Shown here in pieces: positions 9,970-18,576 of a stretch of 64,000 bases of DNA. Source of the stretch: Pictodentalium vernedei (taxonomy: Eukaryota; Mollusca; Scaphopoda; Dentaliida; Dentaliidae); the NCBI GenBank assembly GCA_031216915.1, contig CM062296.1, positions 799,385,022 through 799,449,021 on the forward strand, in the 5' to 3' direction. Below the pieces are notes generated by a model. The model was not told where the DNA came from. It ran no database searches and saw only the letters and a program-made list of their open reading frames with translations. Both the position numbers and the translations under genes were made by a program. Position 1 is the first letter of the stretch, and every line of letters starts with the position of its first letter.

Positions 9970-11064
9970 TTACGCAGGCTTATGTTTTTTTCTATAGGCA
10001 ATGATAGGTCTACGATTTAGTAGAAATGACAAATTTGAATTCACCAAATTAAATTCCTCTTTTAGTGTTTTGGAAACTTCAACATTATTTCTGTTATAAG
10101 TTAGAGTGAATGGAATGATGGACTGTTTTTCGAATTGCCCTCTAGACTTATTTATTCCGACAGGCCGTAGTGTTTGACGACAGTCGATCCAGAAAGCTTC
10201 TCTTTGTTTTCTGTAAACGTCTGTTTCCGACTCGGTCTCTTCAATCGGCGGTTGCTCAGTCGGGTGAATTTCGAAATTTTCTAATGAATAGCCAGGATGA
10301 TTGAAATGTTCTGCCACTGGAGTATCATAATTGCGTTTTATATCCAGTCTGTGCCCTATAGCTCGTTCACGGAATGGATTCCGAGTTTCACCAACATACT
10401 GCTTTCAGCAGCGATTACAAGTGATAAGATAAACCACATTAGACGAATCACAATAAAGGAAGCTGCGAATTTGGTAATGATTTTTTGTTTGTTCCGACGA
10501 AAATTCATCTTTTTTATCCGGAATAAAAGTATGTAATCTGCAGCGAGGCTTGCACAATGCACAACTGCGCCTTTTTGACATGTAATACTTTATTGTTTTC
10601 AAATTTTGATGGTTCAAATTCATTGATATTTGAAGATTTTTCCAATTTCCTAAGGGTTCCCGATTTTAGGCTTCTGAGGAGGCGAGTGGAATATCCCCCC
10701 GATCTCAGCGACCTAAAGAGGATGGAACAGGCCTCATTAAAATTTATCGCATCACTCGAATTGCGGTGAAACCGTGTGAGCTGTGATTTTATGATGCCCT
10801 TAAAAGTGTGGGGTGGATGGAATGATTTGATATATAAAAGTTGATGTGAATCGGTTGGTTTGAAAAATACTTTATAGTCATGCCGACCGGTGGATTGAAA
10901 TTGTTTGCCTTTGTAGAATGTCACATCAATCGAATCTTGACTTATGGTAGCTTTAAGTTTGATGTTAGTATCGTGACTGTTCAAAATTGCCAAAAGATGA
11001 TCAAATTCTTCTCTTGAATGTTCCCAAATAATAAATATGTCATCCAAATATCGGAGGTAAATTA
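9970..11064 (-). pseudogene. Penelope-like RT C-terminus and GIY-YIG endonuclease
   Basis: The 5' edge reads YLRYLDDIFIIWEH, the RT catalytic block with both aspartates intact. KPTDSHQLLYIKSFHPPHT and a SLRSGGYSTRLLRSLKSGTL linker follow. The GIY-YIG region is in pieces: CDSSNVVYLITCNRC is readable, but frameshifts break the stretch up to the EIHPTEQPP segment. It is the only copy here that retains the YLDD motif. It is truncated on one side and frame-broken on the other, so it is not functional. Confidence 0.8.
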
Positions 11065-11065
11065 G

Positions 11066-11343
11066 TGGTGGGGGGAGGGGGGGGGGTCAGGAAGCACGTC
11101 ACCGTCCCGAACAAAATCGCCCCGCTCACGCAGACCCTTTTCCAGGAGTGGAATAACATCCCACAAAGGACCATAAACAACGTGATGGGGTCAATGGTAA
11201 GTAGAGTTAGAGCAGCGACTGAAGCCCGGGGTGGGCTCACCCGCTATTGATTTTGATCAGGAAATGGCGTAGGGTTCCAACGTTTTAACCTTATCCATGC
11301 AAACTCCGTATGTGTTAAGACAACAAAACTCGTCAAAATTTAA
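11066..11343 (+). pseudogene. Tc1-like transposase C-terminal fragment
   Basis: After a G-rich start the frame reads VRKHVTVPNKIAPLTQTLFQ and ends near GGLTRY, closely matching the C-terminus of the element at 2600-2767. The 3' flank continues to match to about 11343. It abuts Penelope copy B without a spacer. Confidence 0.8.
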
Positions 11344-11368
11344 ATGTAAAATCGGTCTGTCCCAGATT

Positions 11369-11495
11369 GACAGACAGACAGACAGACGGACGGACGGACG
11401 GACGGATTTTCGGGCGGGCGGACGGGCGGGCGGGCGGGCTTTTGGGGCGGGCGGGCGAGCGGGCGGGCGGGCGGGCGGGCGGGCGGGCGGGCGGG

Positions 11496-11526
<31 letters not shown>

Positions 11527-11550
11527 ACAGACAGACAGACAGACAGACAG
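11369..11550. repeat. Graded tetranucleotide microsatellite
   Basis: The array passes through blocks of GACA, GACG, GGCG, GGCA and back to GACA on the plus strand. Neighbouring blocks differ by one base of the unit. Several open frames cross it, but they are Arg/Gly/Ala or Pro/Cys low-complexity shadows. Confidence 0.95.
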
Positions 11551-11734
11551 AATAAGTTGGCACATAAGTAAACAGATAGTCAGAGAGGCAGTTAGGCACC
11601 TCTGCTCATAAAAAATAACTGACACTTTTTCGTGGCCCAAAAGTTACACAAAGTAAAAGACTGAAAGACAAATCATTAGGCTTTTTTACAAAACATACCA
11701 AGTACATGTATGACAAAAGAATATATAGACTGTT

Positions 11735-11880
11735 GGTGACCAAGCATGGCCTGGGAGACCAAGCATGGCCTGGGAGACCGTATACTTTGAATTCTTGGTT
11801 TAGTACGTCCTTTGAAGGGAGATATCAGGTCGGACAATTGGGGTGCGGTCTTTCAGGCCGTGTTTTGACTAGTTAGACAG
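11735..11880. repeat. Half-palindrome fragment, family of 23490-23615
   Basis: GGTTTAGTACGTCCTTTGAA and the flanking AAGCATGGCCTG and CAGGCCGTGTTTTGACTA blocks correspond to the palindromic MITE at 23490-23615. The arms have diverged. A 19-bp piece (ACCAAGCATGGCCTGGGAG) is duplicated in tandem at its left. Confidence 0.55.
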
Positions 11881-12278
11881 TTAACTTATTATTTATCAAA
11901 GTTAACAAGAATCACTGTATGGAATCCACTAAGGGCGTTTTTGTTTATACTCTTCAGGTTGAAAGACACTGACAAGATCGTGCGGGGGGTGGGGGGGGGG
12001 GGGTTGTTTTATTGATCATTTTCGACACATATGTTACCATACTTTCACAAAACTATCCCATGTGCATTTGTAGATGTGGAATCTACTTTCACGCTCTGCG
12101 AGTTAAGCTCAAATAGCTTATTTTATCTCTAAAAATCAATTTTTGTCTACCTCGAAATTAGAAAACATGCTTTTTCTACAGTTCGTTGACCTTTTCGACT
12201 GCAATGGAGGATTTGTCAGCGCTATAGCTGTTTAGTTGCTAACTCCAACCATTCCCCCTTTCACATTTTGTCTAATAG
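11881..12278. other. No gene recognised
   Basis: A G13 run at 11991-12003 is the only structure I see. The remainder is AT-rich. Confidence 0.5.
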
Positions 12279-12870
12279 AACGACTGCGAAGACCATTCCC
12301 TCTCTTTTGGTTACTTTTCTGGGACAAGTACAGTTAAAACTAGAAGTCCTGTCATGAAATGCGCATAAATAGCACGTTGATATACGCGTTAATGTGCGCG
12401 TTATGGCCCAAGTAAAGCTATCAAATTCTATAAATATGGCCTGTGCACAGGCAATGTTTCAGCCAATGGACCTCCGGGTAACCCGGAGGTCCATTGGCAG
12501 AAACATTGCACGTGTTTGCTATGAGTAACCAAGAGAACCTGCCGTGCTTTGGATGCCATTCGATATGGCAATTGCGCGCAATTCCAATGCGTAATTAAGC
12601 CTAGATAAGCGCACTATTCATGACAGGACTTCTAGTTTTAACTGTATTAGCGAACAAAAATTAATCGACAATGTCGTTCGAACTATTAAAAAAGAAGGTT
12701 CAAGACAAATAGAACTCTTACGACTTTTACGTGAAGTCTCGCACGAGGTTCAAAACAAATTTCCGCGAAGCAGACGCGTGTTCATGTCATCCGATTCCTT
12801 CTCAATAGATGATGATAACTGCAAGATGCGAAGGCTAATTTTTAAACGTTCGAAGTCTTGCACGTTCTAA
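12279..12870 (+). pseudogene. Unknown ORF interrupted by a MITE
   Basis: The open stretch 12279-12330 is in frame with the open stretch 12647-12867 (stop TAA at 12868-12870) once the 314-bp MITE and one TA copy are ignored. The right part is charged, with a leucine/arginine-rich helix and a Ser/Asp segment. TAG immediately precedes the left edge, so either it is the 3' exon of something (…TCTAATAG is acceptor-like) or the true start is lost. It lies next to the virus-like block and may belong to it, but I recognise no family. Confidence 0.35.
12331..12644. mobile_element. TA-flanked MITE, 314 bp
   Basis: The ends are CAGTTAAAACTAGAAGTCCT and its complement, with TA on both sides (12329-12330, 12645-12646). 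A second palindrome sits in the middle, centred on CCGGGTAACCCGG at about 12483. A 698-bp relative with the same ends lies at 30161-30858. Confidence 0.9.
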
Positions 12871-12920
12871 AAACTCGTGAAAAAAAAATTGAATTAATAC
12901 GAAAAAAAAAAAAAAAAAGG

Positions 12921-13016
12921 ATATATAAAGAGAAACTTTTTTAACAAATTATTATTTAAATACAAAATTTAAAATATACATATTTGCAAGAATTCATAAA
13001 AACCAAATAATCGATC
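12921..13016 (+). promoter_or_regulatory. TATA-like promoter and conserved leader, unit 1
   Basis: ATATATAAAGAG at 12921 is followed by a leader that recurs almost unchanged before units 2 and 3: ACAAATTATTA, then ACAAAATTTAAAATATACAT, then GCAAGAATTCATAAAA and ATCGATC directly before ATG. The comparable TATA-like stretches of units 2 and 3 are at 13585-13594 and 14281-14295. Confidence 0.6.
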
Positions 13017-13457
13017 ATGACAACAACACATAAAAGATGCGAATTTAAACAAGTTGAAATATATACGCTATCAGGTACTTATATCTATACATTAGAACAC
13101 GATCCCATCGAATTGAACGAGGTTAAGATGATGGGCTTAGAGCGCTGCGACAACAGATATATGATGTGTTTGAAATTGGATGAAGCCATGCTCGATTTGT
13201 TTTACAAATACCAAAGCGATCTGCTGAATAATATCATCACCAAATACATAAAACCCCCATACGAGAACAATTTGAGGATGTTATATGGAAAAAAAATATT
13301 TCCAATGATCTCACTCGAACTCATGGATAAATTGGGTGGTGAGAGCGCATTCACCGATGTAGAAAAATTCAAAAGAGTAAAGATAAAAATTCAAGAGATT
13401 TTGGTAAATAGAAAAATAACGCATGTCACCATGCTAATAACGGACTTGGAAATATAA
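13017..13457 (+). CDS. Unknown virus-block protein, tandem copy 1
   Basis: An intact 146-residue frame starts at the ATG that follows the shared leader. I do not recognise the family. The core HDPIELNEV … MGLER … CLKLDEAMLDLF…YQSDL and the ending MLITDLEI are nearly identical in copy 2. The protein is acidic/basic mixed, without signal peptide or membrane segment, and looks globular. The retained frame in two of three copies, against strong divergence in the residue 75-95 region, suggests selection acted on it at some time. The gene ends before a perfect hairpin. Confidence 0.65.
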   Translation: MTTTHKRCEFKQVEIYTLSGTYIYTLEHDPIELNEVKMMGLERCDNRYMMCLKLDEAMLDLFYKYQSDLLNNIITKYIKPPYENNLRMLYGKKIFPMISLELMDKLGGESAFTDVEKFKRVKIKIQEILVNRKITHVTMLITDLEI

Positions 13458-13492
13458 ACAATAGAGAGATTGATTTTAGCGAAGAAGAAGGA

Positions 13493-13533
13493 AAAAAAGT
13501 AATGAGATCTAAAGGTGATCTCATTACTTTTTA
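13493..13533 (+). terminator. 3' hairpin after copy 1
   Basis: GTAATGAGATC and GATCTCATTAC form a perfect stem with a 7-base loop, flanked by A and T runs. The same hairpin follows copy 2 and, altered, ends the array. It is likely a transcription or processing signal; the flanking runs make it usable from both strands. Confidence 0.6.
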
Positions 13534-13584
13534 CAAACAAATTTTCACATTAAAGAAAATTAAAATTAAAAAAACTTTTTTTTG

Positions 13585-13703
13585 TATATATAATGAGCAA
13601 AAAAAAACAAAAAACAAAACTTTTTAAAACAAATTATTAAATACAAAATTTAAAATATACATTATTGCAAGAATTCATAAAACAAAAAAACAAATAATCG
13701 ATC
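13585..13703 (+). promoter_or_regulatory. TATA-like promoter and conserved leader, unit 2
   Basis: TATATATAATGAGC is followed by poly-A stretches, then the same leader as unit 1 down to ATCGATC immediately before the ATG at 13704. The conservation over about 85 non-coding bases is as high as that of the coding part. Confidence 0.6.
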
Positions 13704-14153
13704 ATGACAGCAACACCTAAAAGAAGCGAATTGAAATTGAAACGAGTCGAAGCGTGTACGAAATTAGGTTTTAAAATCTATACATTACAACAACACGATC
13801 CCATCGAATTGAACGAGGTCGAGACGATGGGCTTAGAGCGCTACTACAACAAATATCAGATGTGTTTGAAATTGGATGAAGCCATGCTCGATTTGTTTTG
13901 CGAGTACCAAAGTGATCTGGTGAATAATATCATCGTCGCCGAAGACACAAAATTCGTCAAGGACGATTTGTTGTTGTTCTTTAGAAATTACATATATCCA
14001 ATAATGTCACTCAAACTCGTGGACAAATCGGGTGGTGAGAGCGCGTTCACCGATGTAAAAAAACTTAAAAGAGTAAAGATAAACATACAAGACATTTTCG
14101 TAAGTGAAAAAATGATGCATGTCAACATGCTAATAACGGACTTGGAAATATAA
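13704..14153 (+). CDS. Unknown virus-block protein, tandem copy 2
   Basis: An intact 149-residue frame, paralogous to copy 1. It shares HDPIELNEVETMGLERYYNK, LKLDEAMLDLF, GGESAFTDV and the identical last eight residues. Compared with copy 1 it has a variable central loop (residues about 78-98, acidic EDTKFVKDD) that copy 3 also has, so copies 2 and 3 are the closer pair there. Function is unknown. Confidence 0.65.
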   Translation: MTATPKRSELKLKRVEACTKLGFKIYTLQQHDPIELNEVETMGLERYYNKYQMCLKLDEAMLDLFCEYQSDLVNNIIVAEDTKFVKDDLLLFFRNYIYPIMSLKLVDKSGGESAFTDVKKLKRVKINIQDIFVSEKMMHVNMLITDLEI

Positions 14154-14185
14154 ACAATAGAGAGATTGATTTTTAGCAAAGAAGA

Positions 14186-14231
14186 AGGAAAAAATGTAAT
14201 GAGATCTAAAGGTGATCTCATTACTTTTTAC
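14186..14231 (+). terminator. 3' hairpin after copy 2
   Basis: The same GTAATGAGATC stem and TAAAGGT loop as after copy 1, again with flanking A and T runs. Confidence 0.6.
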
Positions 14232-14406
14232 AAAAAAATTTTCACATTAAAGAAAATTAAAATTAAAAAAACTTTTTTTTTATATATATATAAAGAGGAA
14301 AAAAAAACCCAAAACTTTTTTAAACAAATTATTAAAATACAAAATTTAAAATATACATTATTTGTAAGAATTTATAAAACAAAAAAAAACAACTAAATAA
14401 TCGATC

Positions 14407-14925
14407 ATGATAGCAACACCTAAAAGATGCGAATTGAAATTGAAACGAGTCGAAACGTATAAGAAATTCGGTCATAAAATCTATAGATTACAATGACACG
14501 ATCCCATCGAATTGAACGAGGTTGAGACGAAGGGCTTAGAGCATAAATACAACAGATATAAGATGCCTTTGAAATTGGCTGAAGCCGCGCTCGATTTGAT
14601 TTACGAGTACCAAAGCGATCTGCAGAACATCATCATCGCCGAAGATAGAGAATTCGACAAGGACGATTTGTCATTGCCCTATGGAAATTACATATTTCCA
14701 AACATCTCATTCGAACACGTGAAGAAATTTTGTGGTGAGAGCGAGTTGACCTATGTAAAAAAAACTCAAAAGAGTAAAGATAAACATTCAACACATTTTC
14801 GAAAAAGGAGAAAACACGAGTGTCAAGATGCTAATAACAGACTTGGAAATATAAACAATAGAGAGATTGATTTTTTTGCGAAGAAGAAAGATAAAAAACG
14901 TGATGAGATCATCTTGAAAACATGA
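14407..14925 (+). pseudogene. Unknown virus-block protein, tandem copy 3, broken
   Basis: It begins with the same leader and ATG (14407). At 14494-14496 a TGA replaces the CAA found in copy 2, ending the frame at codon 29. The same frame reopens and runs on. In the A run at 14757-14764 there are eight A where copy 2 has seven, and this shifts the frame and loses the conserved C-terminus. Two independent lesions mean this copy is dead while its neighbours are open. Confidence 0.8.
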
Positions 14926-15040
14926 GTGTCAACTTGCTAATAACAGACTTGGAAATATAAACAATAGAGAGATTGTTTTTAGCAAAGAAAAATGAAAAAA
15001 AAGTGATGAGATCATCTTTAGATCTCGTTACTTTTTTTTT
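14917..15040 (+). repeat. Fourth, truncated repeat unit with terminal hairpin
   Basis: The 3' tail of the gene unit (…CTAATAACAGACTTGGAAAT, ACAATAGAGAGATTG) is present a second time after copy 3, without the gene body. It ends in an altered hairpin, GTGATGAGATC…GATCTCGTTAC, at about 15003-15031. It lies exactly between the plus-strand array and the convergent minus-strand genes. Confidence 0.7.
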
Positions 15041-15141
15041 GGTTTTCCTTCTTCACTATTACCATATATTATAATAACGTTTCCTTTTTTCTTAAATTTC
15101 AGCGTCGATTCTTCTTCTTTTCTTTTTTTTTTTTTGTAATA

Positions 15142-15444
15142 TTATACATTTTTATAACAACACATTTGTTTATCCGAATCATAATTATGAACGAATGTTG
15201 TGCATCTCTTGGTAACTCTCGCATCATTACCATTCTCTTCAGAAGGTAGTGGTGATGGTGGAAAGCATCTCATTCTTTTCATTTCCAACTGTCTATCCCA
15301 CTGTTTATCTAACTCTTTCATCAGTTCTTTCCTTAGATATCCATCATTAGCGTCTAACCATTTTTCCACATCTTTTTTTTTTTCGCACTCTGTCTCGCGA
15401 TATTCATCATTATCGTCTAATTGTTTCTCCACCTTTTTATCCAT
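15142..15444 (-). CDS. Small Lys/Glu/Asp-rich protein, virus block
   Basis: A 100-residue frame with its own ATG. It contains a repeated segment (EKQLDDNDEYRETECEKKKD and EKWLDANDGYLRKE) that is strongly helical and charged, then a CFPPSPLPSEENGN linker and a Cys-containing tail. It is the last gene of the minus-strand set and converges on the triplicated array. I do not recognise it. Coding status rests on its internal repeat, ATG and position. Confidence 0.4.
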   Translation of the reverse strand: MDKKVEKQLDDNDEYRETECEKKKDVEKWLDANDGYLRKELMKELDKQWDRQLEMKRMRCFPPSPLPSEENGNDARVTKRCTTFVHNYDSDKQMCCYKNV

Positions 15445-15505
15445 TTTAAATATATTATTTTATACTTTCTATGATTTATATTTTATATAATTATATAATT
15501 TTATA

Positions 15506-16110
15506 TCATAATAACATATTCAAAATCGGTATATTCTTAAACGGCGAATTCTCACCGAGCAACAAACCCTTGCCGAGTCGCTCAACGTTCTGTCCACTCT
15601 TCAGATAGAGACTGTTTCCTCTCAAAGAGTTGCCACCTCTAACGGGTTCTAGATACAATCCTTTACCACTGTCGTCTACGTGGACGCGACACACGGCTCC
15701 TCCCTTCTTCAAAAACAGTCCGCTGCCACCCATTAATTTCTCAACTGCCGAACTCGCGAGTCCCGTGAGAGCTCCCACGCCGAGAGTCTTTCCGAGAAAG
15801 GGTAGTGCCTTTGCGGCGAAGGGTAATGCTTTTGCGGCGATTCCTGCCAATAGTGGTATTATTTCATTCTCAAATTGTATCTCAATTGAGCGGGACTCAA
15901 TCTCACTGTCAATCCTCTTCCAACGCGAATCGCTTTCTCCATCCTTTTGATTTGACTTCTGGTCCAGGCGATCGAATCCTGACCGCCTCTCGTCAGATCT
16001 TCGTGAGTGAATTTGAATCTCACCGCCTCGCCTCGAGTTGTTAACGCTCTCTTAAGTTTCTTCCTCTGTCCTGCGGATATGTTCACGTTTTTAATCACGT
16101 ATTCTGTCAT
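15506..16110 (-). pseudogene. Polinton-type small virion/core-like protein, frameshifted
   Basis: Translation from the ATG at 16110 gives an 83-residue basic protein (SAGQRKKLKRAL; LTVRLSPAQLRYN) and stops at 15859. From about 15866 the next frame continues with a hydrophobic, Gly/Ala-rich segment (LGVGALTGLASS) and short repeats of the GKGLYL/GNSLYLKSG kind, ending SPFKNIPILNMLL. In related elements, as I recall, these two parts form a single protein, so a one-base frameshift around 15855-15870 breaks it. The repeats and basic N-terminus suit a DNA-condensing or membrane-active minor virion protein; that role is inference. Confidence 0.6.
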
Positions 16111-16262
16111 AATTCTTTTTTTTTTAAATATATTTACTTCAATTGTTTCTTGTTTAATAATAATTATTTATATTAAAGTAATTTTGTAAAATTAATATTG
16201 CGTTTATTTTATTTTTGTTATCTATATATATACACAATATTTGTTTTTTTTTTTTTTTGCTT

Positions 16263-17017
16263 TTATATTTCTCTTATGTGAAATCGTATCGTCACCCTCT
16301 CTCCGCGAAGATCTAACAGTTCACCATTTTGATCCGTCAACGTGGTTTTGAGACTATACAACGTGTCTAAAATCACTGGTAGATAAACTAAATTTCGAGG
16401 TCGCTCCACGATCTTATAACCCGGCGACATGTTTGGAAAGACGGAATAGATCGTTGGTTGAGCGCTACCATTCACGTAGCTTCCAACAATCACGTCCACG
16501 TTCACCAGAATGCTATTGACTGCGAGAATGTCGTCCGTATTTTCAGATGCCGCGTGGCCTCGATAATCTTTTGATCGAATCCCAACATCTTGCCTATAGA
16601 ATCGTCCGTGTTGAAATCCACTCGAAAATTATCTTCCAAATCCAACATCGTCTGTAAGGTACTAGGATTGGGAGCGAGTCTGATCTTGTTGCTTCCCTTT
16701 CCATCCGTCTTCATTCGCATCTGAATGTAATTGTTCAAATCGTCTATGTCGTAACTCCCTTTGGGAATTCGAATCTCCAACCAATCCACTCCGTCGGAAT
16801 ACTTGAACGAGTTATTCTTTTCGGTGACGTTGGGAAAGGAATAATAAGTCTCCAGATTCACCAACGCCATCTCGTATCCTTTCTCTCTATTCAATTCGAT
16901 GGAAGGTTCGAATTTCGCAGCGAATCGAGTCGAATCGCCACTCACCACGATTTGAATGGATTGTTTTGCAGCCGTATTCTCGGCTATCCGTTCTAACAAT
17001 TCTCCTTGTTCGAACAT
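16263..17017 (-). pseudogene. Capsid-associated (penton-like?) protein, frameshifted
   Basis: The ATG at 17017 opens a 171-residue frame with a beta-rich pattern (YEMALVNLETYYSFPNV; IPKGSYDIDDLNNYIQ; SIGKMLGFD). It closes at 16502. An adjoining frame takes over just before that and runs to 16263 with VIVGSYVNGS, PGYKIVERP and LDLRGERVTIRFH. The division of one conserved protein into two overlapping frames shows a single indel near 16510-16530. I know this family from Polinton-like loci as a structural protein and think it may be the penton-type or minor capsid protein. Structure prediction would decide. Confidence 0.6.
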
Positions 17018-17080
17018 TGTATTTTAATTTTTTTTTTTTTTTTTTTTTTCAAAACTAATTATTTGAAGATTTATTATTTT

Positions 17081-17899
17081 CTAAATTTTATTTTCACGCT
17101 CTATCTTATTATCATCAGAAACATAAAACTTGTCGAATCCGCACCGATATTTTCCGCGATTAAATTTGCTTGTCAAATCGATCACGACGAAATTGTAAAG
17201 TCCACCATCCCAAACCCTCTTGCAGAATCTCCTGAATTCCGCCGCGCTCATGTCGTTTGCGACGTGATCGCCGTAGATGTGATTGAGATTCTTGAGATCT
17301 TGGCGAAAGAGACATAGAAAATTAGCGTTCTCCCTTATCGTCTGTCTGGGCAATCGAAAATAATTCTGCGACAGGTAGAAACAGTTCACGTTGCTGTGTC
17401 GACACCTAACGTAATACGATTCGCATCGGTTCTGTCTCTCCAAAAGCAGATCGTCGAAAATCACGAGATTCTTATCTTCCAATTTCAGTTCTCTAGGATC
17501 CGGAACGTTGCTAGCGTTCTCATAAAATCGACACTCGACGTTCGAAGATGCATTTCTCTTCATCAGCTCCATCGCCGCACCGTCCAAAATGGTCGAAAGT
17601 GGAGCTTCACTCTTGTCGAATTCCTCCCTACTGTAAAAGATTCTGGCTATGACGTCCTTGGGCAATCTACGATCCATGCACTCTCGAAGCAATCTGTATT
17701 CGGGTTGAAACAAGCTCTTGCCAAACACGAACAATCTGTCGTAATCCAACCAGTCGGGTCGGGACAACAGATTCATCAACAGATTGGTCTTTCCACAATT
17801 CGATTTTCCCACTATCAAGCCTCTTATGCTTTTGGGAAAGAACTCGTTATTCGTCCTCTTGGTCGCGGCGTCGTTCCAAGACATATCTTTAATGTTCAT
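17081..17899 (-). CDS. FtsK/HerA-family genome-packaging ATPase, intact
   Basis: This 272-residue frame has a Walker A GKSNCGKT at residues 31-38 and a Walker B LVIFDD at 145-150. A FYLSQNY sensor-like motif lies at 174-180, followed by a QTIRENANFLCLF helix, the order seen in the A32-like packaging ATPases of Polintons, adintoviruses and related viruses. Such enzymes drive DNA into a preformed capsid. The start is ATG at 17899. It is the only recognised minus-strand gene in the block without a break, although its neighbours on both sides (16.3-17.0 kb and 18.6-19.4 kb) are damaged. Confidence 0.85.
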   Translation of the reverse strand: MNIKDMSWNDAATKRTNNEFFPKSIRGLIVGKSNCGKTNLLMNLLSRPDWLDYDRLFVFGKSLFQPEYRLLRECMDRRLPKDVIARIFYSREEFDKSEAPLSTILDGAAMELMKRNASSNVECRFYENASNVPDPRELKLEDKNLVIFDDLLLERQNRCESYYVRCRHSNVNCFYLSQNYFRLPRQTIRENANFLCLFRQDLKNLNHIYGDHVANDMSAAEFRRFCKRVWDGGLYNFVVIDLTSKFNRGKYRCGFDKFYVSDDNKIERENKI

Positions 17900-17992
17900 C
17901 TTTTGTTTTATTTTTTTGTTTGTTATTTTATATTCTTTTCAAACACAATTTTTATGTTTTTTCAAACTTAGTTGTTTAATATTATTATTTAT

Positions 17993-18373
17993 TTATATCA
18001 CACCGTCGTGAGTTCTCTTCAATCCAGATCCACTCGTCATTTTGGCTAAATCTTGTATGGGTACCACAGCATCCTTAAAATCTTTCCAACTTTTCGGCGT
18101 TCGCTCTAACGCAGCTCGCTTCGCCAGCGGACTGATCAACTTGTCGATCAACGCGTCGGCTGCCCTCTTGCCAGCCACAGAAGCTATCCTACCACTGGCT
18201 TCGGAAGCGGCTTTCTTACCAGCATCCAAAGCCGTCTTCTTACAGACCTCAAACGCAGTCGATGCGAGTTTTCTACCCGCATCGCTCGTGAACGCTCGCA
18301 TTATAGAATCGACGATGCCAGAACCGCCTTGAACGTAAGTTCTGACGTATCCCCTGTTCTTTATCACCAACAT
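17993..18373 (-). CDS. Adenovirus pX/pVI-like small basic virion protein
   Basis: An intact 126-residue frame. The N-terminus has YVQGGSGIVDSIMRAF, where the GGSG lies near a place at which such precursors are often cleaved. An Ala/Lys-rich amphipathic helix follows (ALDAGKKAASEASGRIASVA), then a basic tail. This layout is known to me from small core or membrane-lytic proteins of Polintons and adintoviruses. The gene sits directly upstream of the ATPase gene. Specific naming is uncertain. Confidence 0.55.
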   Translation of the reverse strand: MLVIKNRGYVRTYVQGGSGIVDSIMRAFTSDAGRKLASTAFEVCKKTALDAGKKAASEASGRIASVAGKRAADALIDKLISPLAKRAALERTPKSWKDFKDAVVPIQDLAKMTSGSGLKRTHDGVI

Positions 18374-18576
18374 ATTTTATTTTTATAATATATTTTGTTT
18401 TTTCACTGGTAAATCGTTTTGTTATTTAAATACTTTCATTATTCTAGTGTAAAAATTTACTGTTTTATTTTTGTTTGTTTATTTGTTTCTCTCTACTTAT
18501 TATATACACATCAATCCTTCAATTCGTTCATCAGCCTTTTATAGTGGTTTTTATTCAAAACCTTCTGTCTTAACAA

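Larger units (their letters stand above)
9157..11064 (-). mobile_element. Penelope-like retroelement, copy B, 5' truncated
   Basis: Its tail (CAGGTATTTTAAACTGAGAA onward), 3' UTR, GIY-YIG region and distal RT are colinear with copy A. It ends abruptly at about 11064, right after the RT catalytic motif, where a Tc1 fragment begins. A SINE interrupts the 3' UTR at 9241-9608. Confidence 0.8.

Noticed and set aside
11257-11640. Several Pro/Arg/Cys- or Gly/Ala-rich ORFs on both strands
   Set aside because: They are frames through the tetranucleotide array, open only because a 4-base unit gives a 12-base codon cycle without stops.
15200-15490. Plus-strand Ser/Phe-rich 96-residue ORF
   Set aside because: Shadow of the minus-strand Lys/Glu-rich gene at 15142-15444.
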